In this document: positions 36,959 to 45,608 of the stretch, piece after piece
Position numbering within the stretch: position 1 is the first letter of the stretch
How the letters are laid out: every line of letters starts with the position of its first letter
Source of the DNA: Mumia flava
GTDB taxonomy: Bacteria; Actinomycetota; Actinomycetes; Propionibacteriales; Nocardioidaceae
Reading direction: 5' to 3'
DNA: 64,000 nt
NCBI RefSeq assembly: GCF_002797495.1
Contig: NZ_PGEZ01000001.1
Span: 310,001-374,000, forward strand
Program-made: the position numbers and the translations under genes
The notes under the pieces: model-generated
The model's input: the letters and a program-made list of their open reading frames with translations, nothing else
Databases searched by the model: none
What the model was told of the DNA's origin: nothing

Positions 36959-37597
36959 GTGGACGGTGGACAGGCGCGTCTGTGGATCGACGCCGCGGCG
37001 GACGTCGTCCAGATCGTCGCCATCGCCGTCGGCGGCGTCTGGACGTACTGGAAGTTCTTCCGCGGTCGCACGTTCCACCGCCGTGGACAGCTGACGGTCG
37101 ACGCCCGGCTCCACACCTTCAGCGGCGAGCCTGCGCTGGTGGTCCGGCTGGCGTTCACCAACGCCGGGCTGTCCAAGGTCGACCTGACCTCCCCACCCAA
37201 CGTGCTGGTGACGCGCCTGACCAGCGGAGCGTGGGACGACGGCCCGGCGGTCTGGTCGCCGCCGGCGCCGGACGACCGGGCCGAGGAGGCTGACGGCTCT
37301 CCGGCCACGCCGTCGCGGGCGACGCGGGACGAGCTGGTCGCCCACACGGTCACGCTGCTCGAGACCCAGGAGACCGTCGAGCCGGGCGAGACGGTCGTCG
37401 ACGAGCAGGTCTTCGTGCCGCCCCTGGCCGACCGCGGCGGGCTCACCGTCGCGTACCGCCTGCGCGCGGCGTTGATGACGCGACACGGGCGGCGACGCCG
37501 GCCCATGATGTGGACCGCGTACACGGTGGTCCCGGCCGAGGCGCTGCGGCCGGTCGCCCCCACCGAACCGGCGCCTGCGACCGAGAGCGAGGCCTGA
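36959..37597 (+). CDS. Membrane-anchored protein, unknown function
   Basis: A 212-residue protein with a single N-terminal transmembrane helix (VVQIVAIAVGGVWTYWKFF) and a mostly beta cytosolic or external domain. The layout (short helix, then a TYWKFFRGR border) is seen in many small bacterial proteins of unknown role. GTG 36959 has GAGGGGGAC upstream; GTG 36932 is an alternative. Two bases before the next gene: one operon. Confidence 0.65.
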   Translation: MDGGQARLWIDAAADVVQIVAIAVGGVWTYWKFFRGRTFHRRGQLTVDARLHTFSGEPALVVRLAFTNAGLSKVDLTSPPNVLVTRLTSGAWDDGPAVWSPPAPDDRAEEADGSPATPSRATRDELVAHTVTLLETQETVEPGETVVDEQVFVPPLADRGGLTVAYRLRAALMTRHGRRRRPMMWTAYTVVPAEALRPVAPTEPAPATESEA

Positions 37598-37599
37598 CG

Positions 37600-38118
37600 A
37601 TGCCGCACATGGGCCCGAACGAGATGCAGGCGAAGCTCGAGGCGTCCCGGGCAGCCGAGGCGCGGGCGGCGCGGCTGGCGCGGGAGCACGACGAGCTGCG
37701 CGGGCCGCTCGCCAAGGCCGCGGAGCGTGGGCTCGGTGACCTGATGGACTCGGTGCACGCCACGCTCGGCCCGTACTTCCATGCCGTCGCACCCTTCCGC
37801 GGCTCGCTCGCGTTCTTCGACTCGTCCTCGCGGGCGGTCCTGCGGGTCCGGCCCGACGGGCACCCGGACGGCCTGCCGTTCGAGATCGACCTCCTCGCGA
37901 CGGCAACGGCCCTGCGGCTGGACACCGGGGAGCTCGAGTCCGCACTGCCCGCGCTCGCACCGACGAGCACCGCCGGCTGGTACGCCGGGGTCCTCGGCGA
38001 CGACGCAGCGATCGCGCCGTTGCGCGGACTGCTCGGCGGGCGCGAGGCGCGGGAGCACGCCGAGCACATCCAGGCGGCCATCCAGTTCGACGCGATGGAC
38101 GACCCCTTCCTGCCCTGA
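37600..38118 (+). CDS. Hypothetical protein, 172 aa
   Basis: No family recognised. The N-terminal 35 residues (MQAKLEASRAAEARAARLAREHDELRGPLAK) are a likely amphipathic or coiled-coil helix; the remainder is an alpha/beta domain with LAFFDSSSRAVLRVRPDG. It starts two bases after the preceding gene. Its stop codon lies within the first unit of a tandem repeat array. Confidence 0.65.
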   Translation: MPHMGPNEMQAKLEASRAAEARAARLAREHDELRGPLAKAAERGLGDLMDSVHATLGPYFHAVAPFRGSLAFFDSSSRAVLRVRPDGHPDGLPFEIDLLATATALRLDTGELESALPALAPTSTAGWYAGVLGDDAAIAPLRGLLGGREAREHAEHIQAAIQFDAMDDPFLP

Positions 38119-38180
38119 GCGATCAGCCTGCCCTGAGCGATCAGCCTGCCCTGAGCGATCAGCCTGCCCTGAGCGATCAC
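38111..38180 (+). repeat. Four tandem 18-bp repeats starting at a stop codon
   Basis: Units of 18 bp (TGCCCTGAGCGATCAGCC) begin at 38111, 38129, 38147 and 38165; the last diverges in its final bases. The first unit contains the TGA (38116-38118) of the gene upstream. Three near-perfect copies lie in the 3' untranslated region. Confidence 0.9.
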
Positions 38181-38346
38181 CGCCGCACCGGAGCACGCAC
38201 GAAGTGAATCCTTCTGCTCGTTCTTTCTGATCTCGCTGAAGGATCATCCGCTCCTTGGCGAACGGGCCGTCCGGGCGCCGATCGTTGTCTTTTCAGCGTT
38301 CTAGCCCACCCTGTCGGCAGGAACACACGCGTGCATCTCGGGGTTG

Positions 38347-38362
38347 CGTGATGTCGCTCACA
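38347..38362 (+). promoter_or_regulatory. Crp/GlxR-like site upstream of the rubber oxygenase gene
   Basis: CGTGATGTCGCTCACA fits the Crp-family pattern TGTGA-N6-TCACA with one mismatch (C for T at the first base). It lies about 115 bp before the gene. The rest of 38183-38475 contains an AT-rich stretch around 38367-38395 that is probably the promoter; nothing else is evident there. Confidence 0.45.
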
Positions 38363-38475
38363 CCTCTATGTTAATGGCGAATCACACAAATGGTGGATGG
38401 TTGCGGGGACCGGAGCAGCGAGCACGATCGCGGCGGCGGTGATGCCCATCCCCTTCTGGAGGAGAGGTGGATCAC

Positions 38476-39684
38476 GTGCCCGAGATCAACAGACGCCGTG
38501 TGCTCACGGTAGGAGCCGCGCTCGGACTCGCGAGCGTCGTCAACCCGTCGGCCGCCTGGTCCTGGTCGCCGTCGGCGTCCGTGTCCGGAAGCGGCTCGGG
38601 AGTCGACCCGCAGTGGGTGTGGGACGACGACATCGACCGGATCATGGCCTCGGTCATCGACAACGGCCAGGTCCCGTCGGTGAACAACGCCATCGAGTCG
38701 TGGGTCCACAACCACCAGCCCGTGCCGTCCGGCCTCCCGCCGGAGCTCGCCGCGTTCCTCGAGGACGCCACGCAGCTGCCACCGTGGGCCGACGTCGCCA
38801 AGCTCCGCCGCGCAGCCGACTTCAACCGCCGCAAGGACACGTACCTCTTCATGATCTACGGGATCGGCGGCGGGATCATGAGCACGGTGATCCCCCGCGA
38901 GGCCCGCTCGGTCTACTGGTCGAAGGGCGGCGCCGACATGCAGGACCGCGCGGCGAAGACCTTCACGTTCGGCTACGACCAGAGCGACATCAACGCCTTC
39001 GAGCCGAACGGCGAGATGCTCGTGACGGCGAACAAGACCCGGATGGTGCACGCAGCGGTCCGCCACATGCTGCCGAACTCTCCGTACTGGAGCGCGGTCG
39101 CCGACGAGGAGATCCCGATCAGCAACGCCGACATCCTCGTCACCTTCCACAGCACCGGGACGTTCGCGCACAAGAAGCTCAAGGACTGGCGCGTCCCGAT
39201 GTCGCCGGCCGACGAGGAGGCGTTCCTGCACCTGTGGCAGGTCTCGCTCCACCTTCTCGGCGTGCGGGACGAGTACATCCCGGCCACCTGGGCCGCGGCC
39301 CACGCCCAGTCGGAGCAGGTCCTCACCCCGATCCTCGCCCCCACGCCGGAAGGCAAGGAGCTCGCGGAGGTGCTGCTCGGGCTCACGGCGCAGATCGACC
39401 TCGGGGTCACGCGCGGGTTCCTCAACGAGTTCGTGCGCTACCAGCTCGGCAACGACGTGGGCGACTGGCTCGGGCTGCGCCGCGACTACGTGTCCGCCGG
39501 GGTGATCCGGGCGGGCTGGCCGACCTACATCGCCTTCCGCGAGGGACTCCTGCCGATCATGCCCCGCACGTTCTACATGTTCGACCAGTTCGTGCGCGCC
39601 ATCGCCATGGCGTTCCTCAACCGGGGCGAGTCCGGCACGACGACGGCGATCACGATTCCCGACATGAACCGACCGGGCGTCTGA
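38476..39684 (+). CDS. lcp: Latex-clearing protein-like haem oxygenase (Lcp/DUF2236), Tat-exported
   Basis: Lcp cleaves the double bonds of poly(cis-1,4-isoprene) with O2 outside the cell. The 402-residue product starts with a twin-arginine signal (NRRRVLTVGAALGLASVV). All functionally important positions of Streptomyces sp. K30 Lcp (E148, R164, K167, T168, R195 and axial His198) have counterparts with identical spacing: Glu142, Arg158, Lys161, Thr162, Arg189, His192 (DRAAKTFTF and TRMVHAAVRH). Length also fits. GTG 38476 is preferred by Shine-Dalgarno distance (GGAGGAGAGG); GTG 38467 would add three residues. A double-TetR gene converges downstream. True rubber cleavage versus another polyprenoid or MpaB-type substrate is not settled. 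Confidence 0.85.
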   Translation: MPEINRRRVLTVGAALGLASVVNPSAAWSWSPSASVSGSGSGVDPQWVWDDDIDRIMASVIDNGQVPSVNNAIESWVHNHQPVPSGLPPELAAFLEDATQLPPWADVAKLRRAADFNRRKDTYLFMIYGIGGGIMSTVIPREARSVYWSKGGADMQDRAAKTFTFGYDQSDINAFEPNGEMLVTANKTRMVHAAVRHMLPNSPYWSAVADEEIPISNADILVTFHSTGTFAHKKLKDWRVPMSPADEEAFLHLWQVSLHLLGVRDEYIPATWAAAHAQSEQVLTPILAPTPEGKELAEVLLGLTAQIDLGVTRGFLNEFVRYQLGNDVGDWLGLRRDYVSAGVIRAGWPTYIAFREGLLPIMPRTFYMFDQFVRAIAMAFLNRGESGTTTAITIPDMNRPGV

Positions 39685-39723
39685 CCGTCGTCGGCGGGTG
39701 GGTCCGAGCCGTGCTCGGAGAGG

Positions 39724-40935
39724 CTAGGGCCCACCTGCCGGCAGTCGGTCCCCCGGCATCCCCAACGCCGAGACCAGCAGCGCGGTGACCGTGCGGCGGT
39801 GCTCGTCGGTGTCCTCCCAGTGCAGCCGCCGGCCGGCCTCCACGACGACTCCCAGCCCGGCGTGGACCAGCACCCGCGCCTGCCGGCCGTTGAGGTCCTG
39901 CCGCACGGCGCGCAGCTGCTGCTCCCAGATCGCGATGTGCTCGCGCTGCGCCAGGATCAGCGGACGCTGGAGCTCGGCGGGGAGACCGGCCAGCTCCGCC
40001 TCGGCGACGCTCGTGAGCGCGCGGTGCTCGAAGCTGTACGCGACGTAGGTCGCCGCGAGCGCGACCACGGCGTCCTCGGGATCGGCACAGCCCGTGAGCG
40101 CCTGCTCCACCGCCTGCGACAGCAGACCGGCAGCCTGCATGCACGCCGCGGCCAGGATGTCGACCTTGCCGGGATAGTGGCGGTAGATGGCCGACGGGAC
40201 GATCCCGACGGACTCGGCGATCCGGCCCAGCGAGACGTTCGCGAACCCGTCGCGCTCGAACAGCGGGATCGCTGCCGCCAGGATCTGCGCGCGACGGGTC
40301 CTCGCGACCGGCTGCGCCGGAACCCCCACCGCCGACGACGGCGCCGCCCGACGCAGGTCCGCCTCCACGACCCGGGTCGACGCCTCGACCAGGAGGGCCT
40401 CGGCCCGCTGCGAGGAGATCCGGGTCCGGTGGGTGGTGATCGACCCGATCGCGCCGAGCGCAGCCGCGGCCCGCAGGTGACCGTCGGAGACGGCGTGCTC
40501 GGCCTGCACCGCGACCGCCACCCGGTCGAGGACGTGCCCGAACTTGCGGCGCAGCACCCGCCGGTCGTCGGCGTTCAGGTAGCGCGCCTCCCACCGGTAC
40601 ACGCCGCCGGTGTCACGGTGGGCGATCGTCACCCGGGTCGCCGCGATCATGAGCTCCTCGACGCTCGCGTCGTCAGGCAGCGCATCGAGGGCCTCGACGA
40701 GTCCGTCGGCCATGAAGTTCGCGCACTCGCTGAAGAGGGCGTACTTGTTCGGGAAGTGCCGGTAGAGCGCCGGGGCGGTGATCCCGACCCGGAGGGCGAT
40801 CTCCTCCATCGAGGCCGCGTGGTAGCCGCGCTCGTTGAAGACCCGCCCGGCCGCGTCGATGATGAGCTGCCGACGGTTCCGCGGCCGGGTGGGCGCGGTG
40901 GACGCCGGGGTGGGTTCGGTGCGCAACGGGGTCAC
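39724..40935 (-). CDS. Double TetR-family regulator (two fused TetR units)
   Basis: A 403-residue protein with two complete TetR repressor units in tandem. HTH 1 is near residues 25-70 (AAGRVFNERGYHAASMEEIALRVGITAPALYRHF) and HTH 2 near 215-260 (IPLFERDGFANVSLGRIAESVGIVPSAIYRHYPGK), each followed by its own helical C-terminal part. Such fusions behave as a covalent dimer. GTG 40935 with GGGGAC is preferred to a TTG at 40977. It converges on lcp with 39 bp between the stops. Confidence 0.88.
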   Translation of the reverse strand: MTPLRTEPTPASTAPTRPRNRRQLIIDAAGRVFNERGYHAASMEEIALRVGITAPALYRHFPNKYALFSECANFMADGLVEALDALPDDASVEELMIAATRVTIAHRDTGGVYRWEARYLNADDRRVLRRKFGHVLDRVAVAVQAEHAVSDGHLRAAAALGAIGSITTHRTRISSQRAEALLVEASTRVVEADLRRAAPSSAVGVPAQPVARTRRAQILAAAIPLFERDGFANVSLGRIAESVGIVPSAIYRHYPGKVDILAAACMQAAGLLSQAVEQALTGCADPEDAVVALAATYVAYSFEHRALTSVAEAELAGLPAELQRPLILAQREHIAIWEQQLRAVRQDLNGRQARVLVHAGLGVVVEAGRRLHWEDTDEHRRTVTALLVSALGMPGDRLPAGGP

Positions 40936-41057
40936 ACCGTCCCCAGGCCCGGCAGCAGCTTCATGGCGCCCAGTCAATCACCTGCCGGAGGCCGCCGACC
41001 ACGAACCGCCGCAGAAGACGCGGGCCCGGCACCGGCGGACGCCGAAGCGGAGCACGA

Positions 41058-42101
41058 TCAAGGCCTGCGCCGCTGAGCGACCGGGCCCCTCCGCCATGCC
41101 CGGCGCACACCGTCGAGGACGGTGCGTGGGCGCAGAACCGGGCTGGGTCCGTGGTCGGCCGCCGCGAGGCCCTCGATCATCTCGGCCAGCACCGACGGCG
41201 CCGTGTGCGCGGGAGCCCAGCCGAGCACGCTGCGGGCCCTCGAGGTGTCGAGGATCGGCACGGTGGCCGCGAGATCGACCCATCCGGGGTCGACCCCCTG
41301 GAGGCGCGCCCGCCAGGACAGGTCCGCGACCGCGCGCAGCACCGGCATGGGGACGTGCAGAGGCACGGCATCGAGTGCCGTCGCGACGTCGTCACGGCTG
41401 AGGACCGGATCGGCCGCGAGGTTGAAGGGACCCGGCGCCTCCGACTCCAGAGCACGGGCGATCGCCTCGGCCACGTCGTCGGCGTGGACGACCTGCAGCG
41501 TGAGGTCCCGGTCCAGCGGCAGCACCGGAACGCGACGCAGGACGGCCGCCGGCACCACGGTGGGAAGGAAGTACCGCAGCTGAGCGGACCCGGCGGAGGA
41601 CTGGCCGATGATCCCCGGTCTCATCCGGGTCACGATCGTCTCGCTGCGCGCCTCGAAGGCGTCGAGCAGCCGTTCCGCGGCCACCTTGTGCCGGCTGTAG
41701 GGCGAGGAGGAGATCCCGGTCGTGGGCCAGTCCTCGGCGACCGGAGCCCGGTCGCGGCGCGGGGCGTACGCACCGATCGACGACTGGTGCACCACGTGCC
41801 GCACCCCGGCCTCGCTCACCGCGTCCAGCATCCTGCGAGTTCCACCGACGCCCAGGCTCTCCAGGTAGTCGGGCCGGTGCGTCGGCTGGAACCCCCAAGC
41901 CAGGTGCACCACGGCGTCCGCGCCTCGGAACGCGTCGACCAGCACCTGGTGGCAGTCGCGCGACAGGTCGGCCACGACCCAGTCGATCGGCTGGCCCCCC
42001 GGTCTGCGGACCACGCCCACGACGTCGTGGCCGGCCCGACGCAGTCGTCGCACGACCGCGCTGCCCACGTTCCCGCTGGCTCCGGTCACCGCGATCCTCA
42101 C
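41058..42101 (-). CDS. NAD-dependent epimerase/dehydratase-family protein
   Basis: Extended SDR of 347 residues: VTGASGNVGSAVVRRL at the N-terminus, AVVHLAWGFQP, SSIGAYAPRRD and the catalytic Tyr-Lys in SPYSRHKVAAERLL. Resembles nucleoside-sugar epimerase-like proteins of unknown substrate. GTG 42101 is set by the Rossmann start. Downstream of the zinc dehydrogenase on the same strand (58 bp), so probably the same transcript. Confidence 0.87.
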   Translation of the reverse strand: MRIAVTGASGNVGSAVVRRLRRAGHDVVGVVRRPGGQPIDWVVADLSRDCHQVLVDAFRGADAVVHLAWGFQPTHRPDYLESLGVGGTRRMLDAVSEAGVRHVVHQSSIGAYAPRRDRAPVAEDWPTTGISSSPYSRHKVAAERLLDAFEARSETIVTRMRPGIIGQSSAGSAQLRYFLPTVVPAAVLRRVPVLPLDRDLTLQVVHADDVAEAIARALESEAPGPFNLAADPVLSRDDVATALDAVPLHVPMPVLRAVADLSWRARLQGVDPGWVDLAATVPILDTSRARSVLGWAPAHTAPSVLAEMIEGLAAADHGPSPVLRPRTVLDGVRRAWRRGPVAQRRRP

Positions 42102-42159
42102 GACCGCGTCCCGTCGTCGAAGGGCCAGGCCCGCCGCCGTGCCGTGGGGCGGGTCGCCG

Positions 42160-43341
42160 TCACGGCTTGAACACGACCTTGACCATCCCGTCCTGCTTCT
42201 CACGGAAGCTCGCGTACGCCTGGGGCGCGTCGTCGAGCGGGAGGCGGTGGGTGGCGAACTCCTCCACACCGAGAACGTCGTCGTCGCGCCCCAGCAGATC
42301 GAGGATGTCGTCGGTCCACGCCCGCACGTTCGCCTGGCCCATCCGCAGCTGCACCTGCTTGTCGAACAGCTGCATCATCGGCATCGGGTCGGCAGCGCCG
42401 CCGTACACCCCCGAGATCGAGATCGTGCCGCCACGCCGGACCGCGTCGACGGCCGTGTGGAGCGCGCCGAGCCGGTCGACTCCGGCCTTCGTCATCACGG
42501 CGGCCTGGGCGCTCTTCGGCAGCAGGCTCAGGCCCTTCTGGGCGAGCTCCGCGACCGGCGACCCGTGAGCCTCCATCCCGACGGCGTCGAGGACGCTGTC
42601 GGCGCCGCGGCCGTCCGTGAGCTCCCGCACCCGCTCGGCCACGTCGTCGCAGGCCGCGAGGTCGATGGTCTCCGCGCCCCGCGCCACGACCCGGGACAGC
42701 CGCTCCGGCACGCGGTCGACCACGATCACCCGGACACCCCGCTCGAGAGCGATCCGCGCTGCCATGTCACCGATCGGGCCGGCACCCAGCACCAGCAGCG
42801 TCCCGCCCTCGGGCACGGAGGCGTACTCCACGCCCTGCCACGCGGTCGGCAGGACGTCGGAGAGGTAGAGGAAGCGCTCGTCCGGCGGCCCCTCCGGCAC
42901 ACGGACCGGGAGGAAGTCGGCGAACGGCACGCGCAGGAGCTCGGCCTGCCCGCCCGGCACCTGCCCGTACAGGCTGCTGTAGCCGAACAGGCTCGCCCCC
43001 GTCCCCTGGTCGCGGTTCTGGGTGGTCTCGCACTGGCTGTGGAGGTTGCGCTCACACATCCAGCACGAGCCACAGCTGACGTTGAACGGCACCACGACGC
43101 GGTCGCCCACCGTGAGGTCCCGAACCTCCGGGCCGACCTCCTCTACGACGCCCATCGGCTCGTGCCCGACGATGTCGCCCGGGGTCATGAACGGAGCCAG
43201 CGGGTCGTACAGGTGCAGGTCCGAGCCGCACAACCCGGTGCTCGTGACGCGTACGATCGCGTCCGTCGGCTGCTGGATGACGGGGTCGGGGACCTCCTCG
43301 ACCCGCATGTCCTTGCGTCCCTGCCACGTGACGGCCTTCAT
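42160..43341 (-). CDS. Zinc-dependent alcohol/aldehyde dehydrogenase (FdhA-like MDR)
   Basis: A 393-residue zinc MDR dehydrogenase. Catalytic zinc site: Cys38, His60, Glu61 (GLCGSD, GHEPMG). Structural zinc: Cys90, Cys93, Cys96, Cys104. NAD binding: LGAGPIGDMAARIA. The subfamily is that of glutathione-independent formaldehyde dehydrogenase-like enzymes in stress-related clusters; the substrate is not fixed. Upstream is a GAAT-N16-GGGTAC element, so stress-sigma control is proposed. It precedes the epimerase gene. Confidence 0.9.
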   Translation of the reverse strand: MKAVTWQGRKDMRVEEVPDPVIQQPTDAIVRVTSTGLCGSDLHLYDPLAPFMTPGDIVGHEPMGVVEEVGPEVRDLTVGDRVVVPFNVSCGSCWMCERNLHSQCETTQNRDQGTGASLFGYSSLYGQVPGGQAELLRVPFADFLPVRVPEGPPDERFLYLSDVLPTAWQGVEYASVPEGGTLLVLGAGPIGDMAARIALERGVRVIVVDRVPERLSRVVARGAETIDLAACDDVAERVRELTDGRGADSVLDAVGMEAHGSPVAELAQKGLSLLPKSAQAAVMTKAGVDRLGALHTAVDAVRRGGTISISGVYGGAADPMPMMQLFDKQVQLRMGQANVRAWTDDILDLLGRDDDVLGVEEFATHRLPLDDAPQAYASFREKQDGMVKVVFKP

Positions 43342-43376
43342 CTCGTACCTCCTGTTGGTGGTCGGACGACACTCCC

Positions 43377-43402
43377 GTACCCACCGAGGCGGCAGACGAT
43401 TC
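43377..43402 (-). promoter_or_regulatory. Candidate SigF/SigB-type promoter of the zinc dehydrogenase
   Basis: Read on the minus strand: GAAT (43402-43399), 16-nt spacer, GGGTAC (43382-43377), 35 bp before the ATG. It matches GNNT-N14-16-GGGTAY, the consensus I recall for streptomycete SigB. Confidence 0.5.
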
Positions 43403-43429
43403 GGCCGGTCCCGACATTCGACGCATCGA

Positions 43430-44191
43430 TGCCCGACCCTGCGCTACCACCCAGCGATCGTGGCGCAGAAGGCCGCGACGCTCCAGATCCTCGCCGAGGG
43501 ACGGTTCGTCCTCGGTCTCGGCAGCGGGGAGAACCTCAACGAGCACGTCGTGGGTGAGCGCTGGCCGGCGATCCGGGACCGTCACGCCCAGCTGGCCGAG
43601 GCCGTCGGCGTGATTCGGTCCCTGCACACCGGGGAGCTGGTCGACCACCGCGGCGAGTACTTCCAGGTCGACTCGGCGCGGATCTGGGACCTGCCGGACG
43701 ATCCCGTCGAGATCGGCATCGCGGTCGCGGGAGGCCGTGCGATCGAGACCTTCGCGCCGCTCGGCGACCACCTCATCGGGGTCGAACCCGACCCGTCCCT
43801 GGTCACGAGGTGGAACGACGTCCCCGACGCCCCGCGGGTCGGCGACGGAGCGCGCGCGATCGGCCAGATCCCGATCTGCTGGGACCCCGACGAGGAGACG
43901 GCCGTGAAACGCGCACACGAGCAGTTCCGATGGTTCGCCGGTGGTTGGTCGGTGAACGCCGACCTGCCGACACCGGCCGGATTCGCCGGCGCGACCCAGT
44001 TCGTCAGGCCCGAGGACGTCGCCGCGTCGATCCCGTGCGGGCCCGACCTGGACCGCGCTGCCGACGCGATCCGCGCGTACGTCGACGCCGGGTTCACCGA
44101 CGTCGCGATCGTCCAGGTCGGCGACGAGGACCAGGACCGCTTCCTCGACGAGGCGGCCGGTCCCCTGCTGGAGCGTCTGCGGTCGACGTGA
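43430..44191 (+). pseudogene. N-terminally deleted F420-dependent LLM-class oxidoreductase
   Basis: From CPTLRYHPAIVAQKAATLQ onward this is a typical TIGR03557-type F420 enzyme (GRFVLGLGSGENLNEHVVGERWP, ARIWDLPDD). It lacks the first ~75 residues, which carry the opening strand, the SDHFHPW-type motif and cofactor contacts seen in the full copy at 47733-48680. Upstream bases are unrelated and overlap the divergent dehydrogenase. No start with a Shine-Dalgarno precedes the homologous part. Remaining frame is intact (254 codons), so the deletion is recent or the remnant is under some constraint. Confidence 0.75.
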
Positions 44192-44218
44192 CGGTCGCTC
44201 TGCCCGACGGTGCCGCAC

Positions 44219-44244
44219 GCATGATGCCGTCGGCTGGCGGGTAC
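44219..44244 (+). promoter_or_regulatory. Candidate stress-sigma promoter of the flavin-fold gene
   Basis: CGCATG (GCAT at 44219-44222), 16-nt spacer, GGGTAC at 44239-44244. The -10 ends nine bases before the ATG and no Shine-Dalgarno is present, so the mRNA would be leaderless. Confidence 0.5.
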
Positions 44245-44253
44245 CCCGGTGCC

Positions 44254-44865
44254 ATGAGCAACTCACTGAAAGCGCTCGTCCTCGTGTGCACGCTGAAGCC
44301 CTCACCGGCGCCGTCGAGCTCGGACCTGCTCGGTCGTCAGGTGCTCGACGAGCTGGAGCAGCTCGGAGTGACCGGCGAGGTCGTGCGCGTCGTGGACCAC
44401 GACGTGAGGTTCGGTGTGAGCACGGACGAGGGCGACGGCGACGCCTGGCCGCCGATCCGGGCCAAGCTCCTCGACAGCGACGTCCTGGTCGTCGCGACCC
44501 CCATCTGGCTGGGACAGCCGTCGTCGGTCTGCAAGATGGCGATGGAGCGCCTCGACGCCGAGATCAGCGAGACCGACGAGCAGGGCCGCATGCTCACCTA
44601 CGACAAGGTGGCGCTGGTGGCCGCCGTCGGCAACGAGGACGGCGCCCACCACGTCGTCGCCGAGGTGCTGCAGTGCCTCAACGACACCGGCTTCAGCATC
44701 CCGCCCAACGCCGGCACGTACTGGGTCGGTGAGGCGATGGGATCGACCGACTACCGAGACGTGGACCCGTCCCCGTCCGCCACCGTGCAGAGCACACGCG
44801 ACGCCGCGCTCGCGGCCACGCACCTCGCGACGCTCCTCCAGCAACGGCCGTACCCGCCGAGCTGA
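44254..44865 (+). CDS. NADPH-dependent FMN reductase/flavodoxin-fold protein
   Basis: A 203-residue flavodoxin-like protein: LKALVLVCTLKPSPAPSSSDLLG (phosphate loop), VLVVATPIWLGQPSSVCKMAMERLD and LVAAVGNEDGAHHVVAEVLQCL. It belongs to the NAD(P)H-dependent reductase/WrbA-like group. ATG 44254 (MSNSLKALVL) sits directly after a candidate promoter, consistent with leaderless translation. Member of the proposed stress regulon. Confidence 0.85.
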   Translation: MSNSLKALVLVCTLKPSPAPSSSDLLGRQVLDELEQLGVTGEVVRVVDHDVRFGVSTDEGDGDAWPPIRAKLLDSDVLVVATPIWLGQPSSVCKMAMERLDAEISETDEQGRMLTYDKVALVAAVGNEDGAHHVVAEVLQCLNDTGFSIPPNAGTYWVGEAMGSTDYRDVDPSPSATVQSTRDAALAATHLATLLQQRPYPPS

Positions 44866-44913
44866 CGGCCGGCGTGATGCACGAGACCCGGCCGACCGCA
44901 CGTCCTCACTCGC

Positions 44914-45504
44914 TCACTCGTCCTCCAGGTCCTCGTTCGTGCGGCCGGTCAGCACCGACTCGTTCTGCGTCGAGGTCGGGCGCCGGCGGCGATCAGCACC
45001 GTCGTCGTCGATCTTGACGAGGATCCACTGCTCCTTGCCGTCCCGTGAGCCGGTGCGGGTGAGGGCGAACGCCCCGGTGAGCTTCGAGCCGTGGAGCCTC
45101 ACCTTGAGATGCCCCGCCCGTACGGCAGCGTCCGCGTCGATCGGCTCGCCGTCCCGTTGGGTCAGGCTCTCGTACGGGCCGGTGTCCCACACGATCACGG
45201 TGCCCTCGCCGTAACCCTCCCCGATCCGACCCTCGAAGTCCGCGTAGTCGAGCGGATGGTCCTCGACGCGCACCGCGAGCCGCTTCTCCCGCGGGTCCAC
45301 GGAGGGTCCCTTCGGTACCGCCCAGGACACGAGCACCCCGGCGATCTCGAACCTCAGGTCGAAGTGCAGGCGCGAGGCGTCGTGCCGCTGGACCACGAAC
45401 ACGGGCCGGTCGTCCGACGTCGGGGCGCTGCCTTTCCCGCTCGGTTCGCCCGAAGCGTCGGTGTCTCGCTTGTCGCGATACGCGTGCAGCTTCTCGTCGG
45501 TCAT
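44914..45504 (-). CDS. LigD-type 3'-phosphoesterase domain protein (stand-alone)
   Basis: A 196-residue DNA ligase D 3'-phosphoesterase (PE) domain. Motifs: VVQRHDASRLHFDLRFE with the catalytic His and Asp, WAVPKGPSVDPREKRLAVRVEDHPLDYADFEG, and LTGAFALTR. In NHEJ, PE trims 3'-phosphates and ribonucleotides. Here it is not fused to polymerase or ligase; a separate polymerase-domain gene lies 17 kb away. ATG 45504 begins the family's N-terminus. Confidence 0.85.
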   Translation of the reverse strand: MTDEKLHAYRDKRDTDASGEPSGKGSAPTSDDRPVFVVQRHDASRLHFDLRFEIAGVLVSWAVPKGPSVDPREKRLAVRVEDHPLDYADFEGRIGEGYGEGTVIVWDTGPYESLTQRDGEPIDADAAVRAGHLKVRLHGSKLTGAFALTRTGSRDGKEQWILVKIDDDGADRRRRPTSTQNESVLTGRTNEDLEDE

Positions 45505-45608
45505 GGCGACCGCCTTCCTGCGGCGGGCAGTTCGTTCGACATTCCGTGGCGCCAGCCTCGCACGGCCGTCCCGTCCGGGCTGGTCGCCACCGGATCTCTC
45601 GAGGCGAC

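Noticed and set aside
40935-40964. Ten-codon ORF (MKLLPGLGTV) before the double-TetR gene
   Set aside because: Could be a leader peptide, but it lacks a clear ribosome site and is too short to judge.
43022-43429. Upstream part of the F420-enzyme frame
   Set aside because: Antisense to the zinc dehydrogenase and unrelated to the family N-terminus, so not a genuine start of the truncated gene.
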